Shown: one piece after another, positions 9,539-17,523 of the stretch
How positions within the stretch are numbered: the stretch's first letter is position 1
Layout: each line of letters opens with the position of its first letter
Assembly: GCF_948329825.1 (NCBI RefSeq)
Contig: NZ_CAOJCM010000004.1
Location: 124,001-188,000, forward strand
DNA: 64,000 nucleotides
Direction of reading: 5' to 3'
DNA from: Paenibacillus sp. JJ-100
Lineage (GTDB): Bacteria > Bacillota > Bacilli > Paenibacillales > Paenibacillaceae
The notes under the pieces: model-generated
Seen by the model: only the letters and a program-made list of their open reading frames with translations
Database searches by the model: none
Told to the model about the DNA's origin: nothing
Position numbers and translations under genes: made by a program

Positions 9539-10384
9539 TTGAAAACTTGGACAGGTATCCTGCTGATGATTATTTTGGCGGTTGCTACACTTTCAGTAAC
9601 TTCGACTGCCAAAACGACAAATGAGTCGCAACAACAGCTTAATATAGATAATTCATCCAGCCAGACCGTAGCGGTCGAGGCTTCCCATATCGATTTGAAG
9701 AATGATGAAGTGAACAGCAATAGAGACAAAACACCAATTAAAGCAGATGATGTTTCGATAGCACCAGAGAATAAAAATGTTCGAGTGTACCCAATGAGTG
9801 TCGAAGGTTCCGGATATATATATAATGGCCTTGTCGTTGAGGTCAATGGCAAGAAGCGTGAATTCAGTGATTGGCGTGCAGAAGGTGGATCTTATAAACC
9901 TGAAGTACATGAGCTTGATTTGAATGAGGACGGTAAAAAAGAGATCGTCGTGTTGTATTCAGAAGGACACGGAACTGGAATTTATCTGGGCCAGGCTCAT
10001 ATTTTGGACCCGATATCACTGGAAGTAATGAAGATGCAATCCTTGGATGACATCGTAAAGGATCATGTAGAATCCAACGTTACGGTGAACTCCGACTATA
10101 TCGAGATCGGTGTGACCGTGAACGGTGTTCCTGCGGAAACAACCCGTGTGGAGAAAGCAGCCGGTGATGGCGTCTATCATGACAAGTTACAGTTTGGTCG
10201 TGTGACCTATTATAGTGTTGAAGATGGCAAGCTTGTTGTGTCAACGTCTGGCGCATATGGCGAAGGTTTGTATGCAGGTGATTTGACATTCGTCTACGCG
10301 GATCAGAACGGGGAATGGCAAGCGAGCGAGCTGAAATACAGTATGGAAGTATATGAAGAGGAGTACTACGAATCATTTGATTGA
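9539..10384 (+). CDS. Secreted protein of unknown function with a calcium-loop-like motif
   Basis: 281 aa, TTG start with GAAGGAG upstream. The N-terminal 25 residues look like a signal peptide, followed by a Ser/Asn/Asp-rich linker to about residue 85. The folded part contains DLNEDGKKEIVV, a DxNxDG-type loop as in VCBS/FG-GAP or dockerin-like calcium sites. The C-terminus is very acidic. I do not recognise the family. It is transcribed alone, with TATAAT at 9499-9504. Confidence 0.75.
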   Translation: MKTWTGILLMIILAVATLSVTSTAKTTNESQQQLNIDNSSSQTVAVEASHIDLKNDEVNSNRDKTPIKADDVSIAPENKNVRVYPMSVEGSGYIYNGLVVEVNGKKREFSDWRAEGGSYKPEVHELDLNEDGKKEIVVLYSEGHGTGIYLGQAHILDPISLEVMKMQSLDDIVKDHVESNVTVNSDYIEIGVTVNGVPAETTRVEKAAGDGVYHDKLQFGRVTYYSVEDGKLVVSTSGAYGEGLYAGDLTFVYADQNGEWQASELKYSMEVYEEEYYESFD

Positions 10385-10549
10385 GCATGTCAATCGATGG
10401 AGCTACAGCATAAGATCGTCGATATTTCTTTAATTCATATAGGACAAGTTATGACAACGGTGTCCAGCGCAAGGGGCTGAAAAAAAGGAAGTACTCCAGC
10501 CTCGTTTTGTGCTGCCTGGAATAAAAAAGATTAGAAAATTCCTCGGAAA

Positions 10550-10605
10550 TAATTGACATTATTGCTTTAGTCATTTAAATGTATAAAGGACAATTCATTT
10601 AAATG
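10550..10605 (+). promoter_or_regulatory. Promoter with two CATTTAAATG palindromes
   Basis: TTGACA at 10553-10558 is a good -35. Two copies of the perfect palindrome CATTTAAATG lie at 10572-10581 and 10596-10605, 24 bp centre to centre. The first overlaps the expected -10 and the second lies near the start site. This is the layout of a tandem repressor operator. Confidence 0.6.
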
Positions 10606-10622
10606 TCTGGGAGGGAATTAGG

Positions 10623-11330
10623 ATGAAAAAGAAGGTCGTACTCGGTTTAATGGTGGGCACACTGACGCTTGGGATAGGTACAGGTGCGTTGGCGGCTACA
10701 GGTTTGGAACAGATCAAAGCATATTTGAATAGTAAGATTACCTTGAAGCTGAATGGTGAGGTAGTAACAGCCAAAGATAGCAATGGAAAGACAGTACTGC
10801 CGATTACCTATAATGGAACCACGTATCTGCCGGTACGTGCGGTGGGTACTCTGCTTGGAACAGAAATCACATATGATGCGGCAACTTCATCCGTCCTGAT
10901 CGGTGGAACAACTGGATCGTCTCCGATAAGCAGTGAAAAATTAACCTTAAGTTCTCTTGGAACATCTGTACTGGGCTCGATCGCATGGCATACGAAAGAT
11001 CCAGCTGAGACAACATACAACGGTAAAGACTACAAGGATGTGTATCTGCATAATGATCCTAAGAAACAAGGGGACGATATACAGATTAATACGGGCAAAA
11101 AGTATTCTTCTCTGCATCTGGAACTGGCAGCGCTTAAAGGAAATCAGGAGATACAGATCGTCGACCAAGACCTTACGGTCCTCAAAAAGCTGAGTATATC
11201 ACCAGAAAACGGCATGATGAGTCTGGACGTGGATGTAAGTGGAACGGAAGCTGTGTACGTGGAGATTGTATCCGAAGATCCGGGTTCAGCTCTATTTGTG
11301 CCTCTCACAACATCATATCTAACTAAATAA
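10623..11330 (+). CDS. Secreted protein with copper-amine-oxidase-N-like domain
   Basis: 235 aa, ATG after GGGAGGG. Signal peptide at 1-24 (cleavage after ALA-A). Residues ~38-95 match the stalk-like copper amine oxidase N-terminal domain found repeatedly in secreted Paenibacillus proteins (ITYNGTTYLPVRAVGTLLG). This module does not imply amine oxidase activity. Residues 100-235 look like a small beta-rich NPCBM-like domain. It stands alone with a terminator downstream. Confidence 0.82.
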   Translation: MKKKVVLGLMVGTLTLGIGTGALAATGLEQIKAYLNSKITLKLNGEVVTAKDSNGKTVLPITYNGTTYLPVRAVGTLLGTEITYDAATSSVLIGGTTGSSPISSEKLTLSSLGTSVLGSIAWHTKDPAETTYNGKDYKDVYLHNDPKKQGDDIQINTGKKYSSLHLELAALKGNQEIQIVDQDLTVLKKLSISPENGMMSLDVDVSGTEAVYVEIVSEDPGSALFVPLTTSYLTK

Positions 11331-11366
11331 CACAAAACCCTTATCTCGAGGCTTGGAAATGCCTAT

Positions 11367-11442
11367 AAAAAAACGATGTTTCACTTGTCCTCCCTGAACT
11401 AGAATCAGAGCAGAAAGGCTAGGTGAACATCGTTTTTAATTT
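11367..11442 (+). terminator. Terminator after the secreted CuAO-N-like gene
   Basis: AAAACGATGTTTCAC pairs with GTGAACATCGTTTTT across a roughly 40-nt loop, followed by a T-rich tract. It can work in both directions for the convergent genes. Confidence 0.7.
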
Positions 11443-11509
11443 TTAAAACTCACCTTAATAACTCAGCAGATTTCAGGTGAATTAAACGCAATTCACTGAA
11501 TTTACTCCA

Positions 11510-12484
11510 TTAACGAATGATGGTATCCAGCGGTTTGAGGTTGGCCTCAATCTCAGCTCGGCGTCCTTCCAAAAATGGAGGCAAAGCAAGCGATTCTCCA
11601 AGCGTAGCGAAGTCCTCGTCTGTATCAAATCCCGGACCGTCTGTAGCCAGCTCGAACAAAATACCGTTGGCTTCGCGGAAGTACAGGGAGCGGAAGTAGA
11701 AACGGTCTACAAAACCGGAGCTTGGGAATTGGAACTGATGTACCCGGTCAACCCATTGTCTTAATTCTTCCTCATTATCTACACGGAATGCTACGTGGTG
11801 CACACTACCACGTCCAGGCCGTTCCTGCGCAAGATCGTTGCGCTCCTCAAGGTGAACTTCAGTACCGCTGCCACCTTCACCAGACTCGAAGACAAGTACA
11901 TCGGGTTGCCCCGGTGTAAAAGCAGGGTAGCTGCCTTTAGCTCTGAATCCAAGCAGTTCCGTAAGCACAGGAGTCGTAAGTGAAGCATCTTGTACAGTCA
12001 GATGAATTGGCCCCAATCCAATAATAGCGAATTGTGCAGGCACAGGACTTCGATCCCAAGGTGTGCCACCAGCTACGCCTGAGTTATGTTCATCTGAAAC
12101 AAGGATCAGACGCATGCCTTCGAAGTCAGTGAAAGCCAGTGTTGCACGACCGCCGCGTTCTACAATTTCATCGTGCGGTACTTTATATTCATCGAAGCGT
12201 TGTACCCAATAGGCAAGGGCTGCATCATTGGGCACACGAAGTGAAGTAGCTGAGATGCTGTTAACACCTTCACGTGTGCGGCCAGCCATTGGAATCTCGA
12301 AGAAGGTGAGTTCTGTACCTGGATTTCCTATCTCATCTCCATAGAACAGGTGATAGACAGATACATCATCCTGATTCACGGTTTTTTTGATAAGGCGCAG
12401 GCCCATGATGTCAGTATAGAAGCGGTAGTTCTGATCGGCTTGTGCGGTAAGTGCGGATACGTGGTGAAGTCCTTTGATTAGCAT
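11510..12484 (-). CDS. VOC-family ring-cleaving dioxygenase (MhqO/MhqA-like)
   Basis: About 324 aa with two glyoxalase/VOC domains (residues ~5-135 and ~150-285). Metal-ligand-type residues sit in KGLHHVSALT and GSVHHVAFRV and in the C-terminal ILFELATDGPG. In Bacillus, relatives such as MhqA/MhqO respond to and detoxify quinones and hydroquinones. ATG-ATG follows AGGAGG; I used the second ATG for spacing. The upstream region contains ACTAA-CTT-TTAGT, a possible DUF24/HxlR- or MarR-type operator (inference). Confidence 0.88.
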   Translation of the reverse strand: MLIKGLHHVSALTAQADQNYRFYTDIMGLRLIKKTVNQDDVSVYHLFYGDEIGNPGTELTFFEIPMAGRTREGVNSISATSLRVPNDAALAYWVQRFDEYKVPHDEIVERGGRATLAFTDFEGMRLILVSDEHNSGVAGGTPWDRSPVPAQFAIIGLGPIHLTVQDASLTTPVLTELLGFRAKGSYPAFTPGQPDVLVFESGEGGSGTEVHLEERNDLAQERPGRGSVHHVAFRVDNEEELRQWVDRVHQFQFPSSGFVDRFYFRSLYFREANGILFELATDGPGFDTDEDFATLGESLALPPFLEGRRAEIEANLKPLDTIIR

Positions 12485-12606
12485 CATAATTCCTCCTAAA
12501 ATTTAAGGGTTGAGTCGGTAACAGATATTTTATGGACAGGATGAAACGCTAAAGATCCATATAAGTAAGATAATAAGAAGTGATAATTTATAAATCATAT
12601 TTATAG

Positions 12607-12623
12607 CTACTAACTTTTAGTTT
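12607..12623. promoter_or_regulatory. Short inverted repeat, candidate operator
   Basis: TACTAA-CTT-TTAGTT lies in the intergenic region between the divergent dioxygenase and membrane protein genes. Its TACT-N7-AGTW form resembles operators of quinone-sensing DUF24 regulators, but this is only similarity by eye. Confidence 0.3.
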
Positions 12624-12779
12624 GTTTCTGGTTTTATCTTAACATAAAGATATTCAAAACACAACGCTTAATTCAGATGAGGGTGGACAGCTGTGGAGTT
12701 CAGTGGCAAAATAAGAAAAAGTTACTAGTCGTGTCGGTAATAATCCCCCATTAACAGGCGTAAAGGAGAGAGAGAAGGC

Positions 12780-13556
12780 ATGAACTACCCACCTTGGCTT
12801 GACCCGTATGATGCAGAGCCTTTTGTGGCATTCTCCACTTCACATATTGTAACTATGATTATTATTGCTGCACTCCTAGTCCTGTTATTTATCTTCAGGC
12901 ATCAGCTTCGTTCACGATCTGCACGTACACGTCGCAAGATGCGTATCGGATTGGCAGGATTCATGGTTAGTTGTGAGATTGTACTTCAGTGCTGGTATAT
13001 GTACGGAGAGATCTGGAGCTTGCAAACTTCACTGCCATTAGAGCTGTGCAGCTTGTCTCTACTATTATCTGCCCTGTTATTATTAACGCGCTCGCGGTGG
13101 TTATATTCGGCTTTAATATTTTCCGGCATTGCAGGTGCTTTGATGGCCATTGTAACACCGAATTTGGGATATGACTTTGCCCATTTCCGTTTCATTCAAT
13201 TTTTTGTAGCTCATGCGATGATTATTCTTGCACTGCTCTATATGACATGGATCGAACAGCTTCGTCCAGGATGGCGATCTGTTGCAGGCTCCATGATATT
13301 TGTGAACATCGCGGCCCTCTTAGTATATATTGTGGATGTGGCATTAGGGGCCAATTACATGTTTCTAAGACATAAGCCGAGTACGCCCTCTGTCATCGAT
13401 ATGCTTGGGCCATATCCGATTTACATTCTTGGAGAAGAAGTTCTTGCTTTGATATTATTCTCCCTGTTATATGTTTTGTTCTTTGCCATCCCTGAGCGTT
13501 TACGACGCATAAGTGGTAAACAGGAGGAGCAACCTCGGATTCAATCCAAAAGCTGA
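12780..13556 (+). CDS. TIGR02206/YwaF-type integral membrane protein
   Basis: 258 aa with about seven hydrophobic helices and a short charged C-terminal tail. The family is recognised by the N-terminal PFVAFSTSHIV and by PLELCSLSLLL in the third helix. The family's function is not established. The ATG follows AAAGGAGAG. The gene is divergent from the dioxygenase and convergent with the SDR gene. Confidence 0.85.
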   Translation: MNYPPWLDPYDAEPFVAFSTSHIVTMIIIAALLVLLFIFRHQLRSRSARTRRKMRIGLAGFMVSCEIVLQCWYMYGEIWSLQTSLPLELCSLSLLLSALLLLTRSRWLYSALIFSGIAGALMAIVTPNLGYDFAHFRFIQFFVAHAMIILALLYMTWIEQLRPGWRSVAGSMIFVNIAALLVYIVDVALGANYMFLRHKPSTPSVIDMLGPYPIYILGEEVLALILFSLLYVLFFAIPERLRRISGKQEEQPRIQSKS

Positions 13557-13579
13557 TGTCATCCTGTAATCATGTAGAT

Positions 13580-13619
13580 AACCCGCAAACGTCCTGGACA
13601 TCCAGTGCATTTGCGGGTT
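13580..13619. terminator. Bidirectional terminator
   Basis: AACCCGCAAA...TTTGCGGGTT sits between the convergent YwaF-like and SDR genes. Confidence 0.7.
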
Positions 13620-13657
13620 CGTTTGATTTTAACGTTATTTGAAAAAGGAGAGGGGAG

Positions 13658-14452
13658 TTATCCACGCAAAAGGGATTCAGCCCCATCCACATAGATTCGT
13701 GTTCCTGTCACATGAGAGGCTTCATCTGAAGCCAGGAACAGTACCAGATTGGCCACTTGCTCTGATGTTCCTGGTTCACCTTTGAGGGGGTGTTCATGTC
13801 CTTCAGGGAACTCCACTGGAATTTGAACATTTTTCAGATCATCCGATGGAAACGTATTCTCGTCAATATTCGTATCAATTGCGCCAGGACATACCGCATT
13901 AACACGAATTTTGTACCGAGCCAGTTCAAGTGCAGCCATTTTGGTAAATGCAGTTTGAGCGGCCTTGCTGGAAGCGTATGCAGAAAAACCGATCCCTGAG
14001 AACACTCGGTTGCCATTAATCGAGCTGGTGATAATGATGCTACCTCCACGATCCTTCAGGTGAGGGATGGCATATTTCACGGTTGCAAACGTGCCGCGCA
14101 TATTAATCTCCATCGTCTGATCCCAATCCTCGATCTTCATCGTTTCGATCGGAGCCATTGCACCATTGATGCCTGCATTGGCGAAAACAATATCCAGCTT
14201 GCCTGCTTCTGCTGCCGCCTGATCTATTGCTTTTTGTACTTCCTCAGGCTTGGAGATATCACATGCAATGACGTAAGCTTCGCCGCCAGCCTTTTCAATA
14301 ATGTGTTTGGTTTCTTCTGCGTTCTCTGGTGTACGATCCAGCATATATACTTTGGCTCCATGTTCGGCGAAACGAATTGCGGAAGCCTGACCAATGCCCG
14401 AGCCACCTCCAGTAACAATCGCCACTTTGCCTTCCAAACGCTGTTCAGCCAT
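13658..14452 (-). CDS. Short-chain dehydrogenase/reductase
   Basis: 264 aa classical SDR. TGGGSGIG is the NAD(P)-binding glycine motif (residues ~13-20), NAG lies in FANAGINGA, and the catalytic YxxxK is in SAYASSKAA with the upstream Ser in ITSSING. An Asp after beta-2 (MLDRTP) favours NAD(H) over NADP(H). The substrate cannot be told from sequence. I chose the start because GGAGGG lies 7 nt from the ATG at 14452; longer in-frame starts lack a ribosome binding site. Confidence 0.9.
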   Translation of the reverse strand: MAEQRLEGKVAIVTGGGSGIGQASAIRFAEHGAKVYMLDRTPENAEETKHIIEKAGGEAYVIACDISKPEEVQKAIDQAAAEAGKLDIVFANAGINGAMAPIETMKIEDWDQTMEINMRGTFATVKYAIPHLKDRGGSIIITSSINGNRVFSGIGFSAYASSKAAQTAFTKMAALELARYKIRVNAVCPGAIDTNIDENTFPSDDLKNVQIPVEFPEGHEHPLKGEPGTSEQVANLVLFLASDEASHVTGTRIYVDGAESLLRG

Positions 14453-14535
14453 CATCGATCCCTCCATGTATAAAGTGTCCTCAACTACTTTACTTCTAAA
14501 TACCCGACATGAGGGGGCTGAATCATATGTCCGCA

Positions 14536-14569
14536 TATTAAAAAACAGAACCTTGTTAGGGGTTCTGTT
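14536..14569 (-). terminator. Terminator of the YqkE-like gene
   Basis: On the minus strand AACAGAACC...GGTTCTGTT is followed by TTTTTT. Confidence 0.7.
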
Positions 14570-14655
14570 CATGAATTGAAGTGTAGTTTAACATCAGCGA
14601 TATAATGTTAGAGGAGGGAACAACACCGATAGACAGACTTCCAGTCTTTCCTGAG

Positions 14656-14916
14656 TTACTTGTGTTTCTTCCAATCCATCGAACTATTATTCAGCAAATA
14701 TTCAAAATCATTATCGCGCCGTTTCTGCTCCGCTTTACGAGCTTCCTCTGCCTGTAGACGTTCCTGTTCCTTGCGCTGTGCTTCCGCAGCTTTGGCTTCG
14801 TCAGCCTGTGCCTTTAGTTTCTCAAGCACATCACTACTGAGGAGATCTTTCAGCGTGGTCGGTTTGTCCTGAGTCTGAGCTTTGGGTGCCGGGGTGTGTC
14901 TTTTCGATTTTGCCAT
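14656..14916 (-). CDS. YqkE-like small charged protein (DUF3886)
   Basis: 86 aa, very rich in Lys, Glu, Ala and Gln. It resembles B. subtilis YqkE: a basic N-terminus, the TTLKDLLSSDVLEKLK segment, a long charged helix or coiled coil (residues ~35-70) and the conserved end LLNNSSMDWKKHK. Function unknown. I chose the ATG at 14916 because AAAGGAG precedes it; an upstream in-frame ATG at 14994 has none. Confidence 0.8.
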   Translation of the reverse strand: MAKSKRHTPAPKAQTQDKPTTLKDLLSSDVLEKLKAQADEAKAAEAQRKEQERLQAEEARKAEQKRRDNDFEYLLNNSSMDWKKHK

Positions 14917-15115
14917 AGGAAAATCTCCTTTCCAAACATGAACATAATCCATATCGTTATCGTAGTCATAGTATATCAGGTTCATATTGCTCATGCCATA
15001 AAGTTACAGAAGTGGTTGCAGGAAAAAGGCGGTGTCATAACGAATGAATAGAGGTATAAAACCATATAATGGTACCGAGACTACGACTATTCCCTGGAGA
15101 AAGGAGTCGTTGTTC

Positions 15116-15226
15116 GTGGAAGCAGACGGAAGTGTGTTGAAGGGGCTTGCATGGGGGATAGCCTTTAGTTTCCCATTATGGATTGCCATCATTGGGTGGC
15201 TGCGTTTGTTGGGGTGGATGCTTTAA
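15116..15226 (+). CDS. Small single-pass membrane protein
   Basis: 36 aa from a GTG at 15116 with AAAGGAG 9 nt upstream. After a short polar start (VEADGSVLKG) comes one hydrophobic helix, FSFPLWIAIIGWLRLLGW. A terminator follows. The alternative ATG at 15044 has no ribosome binding site. I do not recognise the family. Confidence 0.55.
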   Translation: MEADGSVLKGLAWGIAFSFPLWIAIIGWLRLLGWML

Positions 15227-15268
15227 GTTGTTATCCGTTGCTGAAAAAGATGTTTTACTAGTCATTCA

Positions 15269-15282
15269 TGTAAACGCTATCA
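15269..15282. promoter_or_regulatory. Sequence matching a CcpA cre box, in an unlikely place
   Basis: TGTAAACGCTATCA fits TGWAANCGNTNWCA at every position. It lies between the 3' ends of two genes, so a regulatory role is doubtful. Confidence 0.3.
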
Positions 15283-15288
15283 TTATAT

Positions 15289-15328
15289 AAGCTCTGCTCT
15301 GCGCTGAATGCACAGGACAGAGCTTTTG
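15289..15328 (+). terminator. Terminator of the small membrane protein gene
   Basis: AAGCTCTG...CAGAGCTTTT forms a stem with a T-rich tail. Confidence 0.6.
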
Positions 15329-15361
15329 TTTGTTCATATTTTTGTTCATATAGAGGATGGT

Positions 15362-16024
15362 TTACTTATTATCTTCCGTAATCTTCACAGGTTCTGGATA
15401 CTCAAGACCGTGGGTATCTACCGTTACTTTTTTCATCACCTGGTCCGTTACCGGTTTGTCGCGCTTACCGATCTGCTGCGCTGCGATACCATCAACTACA
15501 TCCATACCTTCGGTTACTTTGCCAAAAGTAGCATAAGAGTTATCCAGATAATCGGCCTCGGCCAGCATAATAAAAAATTGAGAACCGGCTGAATCCAGAC
15601 TATCTGATTTGCGTGCCATAGAGATCACTCCACGGGTGTGCAATAGATGGTTTTTATGACCATTAGAGGTGAACTCACCTTTGATGGTATAGCCTGGTCC
15701 GCCTGAACCATCACCGTTGGGGTCGCCGCCTTGGATCATAAAACCTGGAATAACACGGTGAAATATGGTGCCATCATAGAAGCCTTTGTTCGCCAGTGAG
15801 ATGAAATTGTACACCGTATTTGGTGCAATTTTAGGTTCTAACTCAATGACAATCTTCTGCCCATCCTGCATCTCAATTGTCGCTACAGGATTCGGCCCTT
15901 CTGGCGGAGCCGGAACCGGCGTTTGCGAAGCATTGCTTGCAGGGCGTACGCACCCGCTCATAACGATTAACAGCATCGCCAGGACAAGGGATACTGCGGT
16001 TGTTTTTTTCCACCGTAAAGACAT
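15362..16024 (-). CDS. Lipoprotein cyclophilin-type peptidyl-prolyl isomerase
   Basis: 220 aa. The lipobox (LLIVMSGC, Cys ~25) anchors it outside the membrane, followed by a Pro-rich linker and a cyclophilin domain (residues ~50-210). Motifs visible are FHRVIPGFMIQGGDPNGDGSG and SQFFIML. It should catalyse prolyl cis-trans isomerisation in exported proteins; PrsA-like roles are inference. I chose the ATG at 16024 because AAGGAGG lies 9 nt upstream. Confidence 0.93.
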   Translation of the reverse strand: MSLRWKKTTAVSLVLAMLLIVMSGCVRPASNASQTPVPAPPEGPNPVATIEMQDGQKIVIELEPKIAPNTVYNFISLANKGFYDGTIFHRVIPGFMIQGGDPNGDGSGGPGYTIKGEFTSNGHKNHLLHTRGVISMARKSDSLDSAGSQFFIMLAEADYLDNSYATFGKVTEGMDVVDGIAAQQIGKRDKPVTDQVMKKVTVDTHGLEYPEPVKITEDNK

Positions 16025-16225
16025 GAATAGGTTCCTCCTTGGTTCGCTATCATAACGAATTTTCAAGAAATATAGTTTGGATATTTCTGCAACTATCATA
16101 CCGTTTTTCGATACTGAATGGCAATGTGGGCGGATTTAATGGTGGATTAGGGCTGGTTATGTATAGCACAGGGGCAAATGAACTGAAATGCTTCTGTATC
16201 GAGGGATGTAAAGGGAATAAAAATA

Positions 16226-16258
16226 AGAAGCCCCCTAGCGCGAAGAGGGCTTCAGTAT
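16226..16258 (-). terminator. Terminator of the acidic small-protein gene
   Basis: GAAGCCC...GGGCTTC has a T-rich tail on the minus strand. Confidence 0.6.
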
Positions 16259-16314
16259 AATGATACAACAGAAAGATACAGTATGTTGAATTCACGTCAT
16301 GCATGCCCAGATAT

Positions 16315-16686
16315 CTAGCGTGGCGGCAAGATGCTTTTCTGTGGCTTGGCGTCAGCGCCGACTCCGTTTAACAGATCTGTCCCATGTAAGGCATCCGGAT
16401 CAGGTGCAGCAGGATCAACGGGGCTGCCAGGCTGCACTTGATCCGCATCTGGTACAGATTCCAACGGAGGTTCAGTCAAACGGGATTCCAGTCCTTCATC
16501 ATACACATCTGTAGAAGCAACAGGTGGCAGATCGGAATCATCCATTTCAATACGACTGCCTGAAACTTCATCCAAGGTATCCATGTCTCCTACAGGGATT
16601 TCGGTTTCAGGAGGAATATCACGAGATCTCTGATAGCGGTCGTAATAGCGGTCACTCTCTGCGTTACTAATCGGCTTGTCAGACAT
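16315..16686 (-). CDS. Acidic, probably disordered hypothetical protein
   Basis: 123 aa, rich in Asp, Pro, Glu and Ser, with no signal peptide, membrane segment or recognisable domain. GGAAGG lies upstream of the ATG. It ends in KSILPPR. Function unknown; it may be a spore or cytoplasmic accessory protein, but nothing in the sequence proves this. Confidence 0.6.
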   Translation of the reverse strand: MSDKPISNAESDRYYDRYQRSRDIPPETEIPVGDMDTLDEVSGSRIEMDDSDLPPVASTDVYDEGLESRLTEPPLESVPDADQVQPGSPVDPAAPDPDALHGTDLLNGVGADAKPQKSILPPR

Positions 16687-16788
16687 AATTAGGCACTTCC
16701 TTCCACAAAAGTATATAAATCATGTTTTCATCAGAATCGAGGCATGTTATTATCCCTTTAAATCGAACAAGTTATGTTAGGAATTCCA

Positions 16789-16950
16789 TTAAAATTTCGG
16801 AAATACATACTTCACGAGGAAGTAGAGAAAACCAAAAAAGATAATGATGTATGCAGCATATTTAATAAAAGTGGAAGCAACCATACTCGAGTCTGATTTG
16901 TGCTGAACATCCTTATGCTCAACTTCTACTGTACGATGAGGCTCATTCAT
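16789..16950 (-). CDS. Small single-pass membrane protein
   Basis: 53 aa. A polar, His/Glu-rich N-terminus (MNEPHRTVEVEHKD) is followed by one helix, YAAYIIIFFGFLYFLVKYV, and a short basic end. The ATG at 16950 follows AAGGAG. Unknown family. Confidence 0.65.
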   Translation of the reverse strand: MNEPHRTVEVEHKDVQHKSDSSMVASTFIKYAAYIIIFFGFLYFLVKYVFPKF

Positions 16951-17090
16951 TCTGATCATCTCCTTATATCGTGAGTATTTGCTTTGAAAAACCATTACAC
17001 CTGATTCACGTGATTGAATCGCGGGAGCTGCTTTTACAACTTTTCCTGTTTTGCCTATGTTATGATGAAGCTTGATAAGGAGGAGTGCTT

Positions 17091-17372
17091 GTGGACTGGT
17101 TCACACTTGGGAATATGATTACCCGTATTCGGGTTGGACAAAAGGCATCCACACCCGGATTTTCTCGCACCGTCATTCGACGTCCAGACGGTTTATTCTG
17201 GGTGGGAGGGATATGGTCCGGGCAGGTGGTCCAGTTACGTGATTTCCTTTTCTCTGATATATGGACCATTTACGATGACGAAGAAACGGAGCAGTGGCTC
17301 GAATTTCGAACGAAAGTGGAGCAGAAGGAACGTGAAATGATTGAAAATCAGTTTGAGGATTTACGAAACTAA
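17091..17372 (+). CDS. Hypothetical protein
   Basis: 93 aa from a GTG at 17091 with AAGGAGG 7 nt upstream. Trp-rich and acidic in the second half (DEETEQWLEFR), with no signal peptide. No family recognised. A run of good coding sequence and a strong ribosome binding site support it as a real gene. Confidence 0.6.
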   Translation: MDWFTLGNMITRIRVGQKASTPGFSRTVIRRPDGLFWVGGIWSGQVVQLRDFLFSDIWTIYDDEETEQWLEFRTKVEQKEREMIENQFEDLRN

Positions 17373-17523
17373 CGATACTCATAACAATAAATTGGAAAAA
17401 AAACTATAAATCTACTTTTATGTGAAAAATGCATTTATTGAAGAAGGTGACATGATAAGTGATGGCGAATGATATATGAGGAGAACTTAATAAGAGAAAA
17501 TAAAAACTTTGAGGTGCTGTTGA

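Noticed and set aside
15269..15282. Perfect cre consensus as a functional CcpA site
   Set aside because: It lies between two converging 3' ends with no promoter nearby; one chance match in 64 kb is not surprising.
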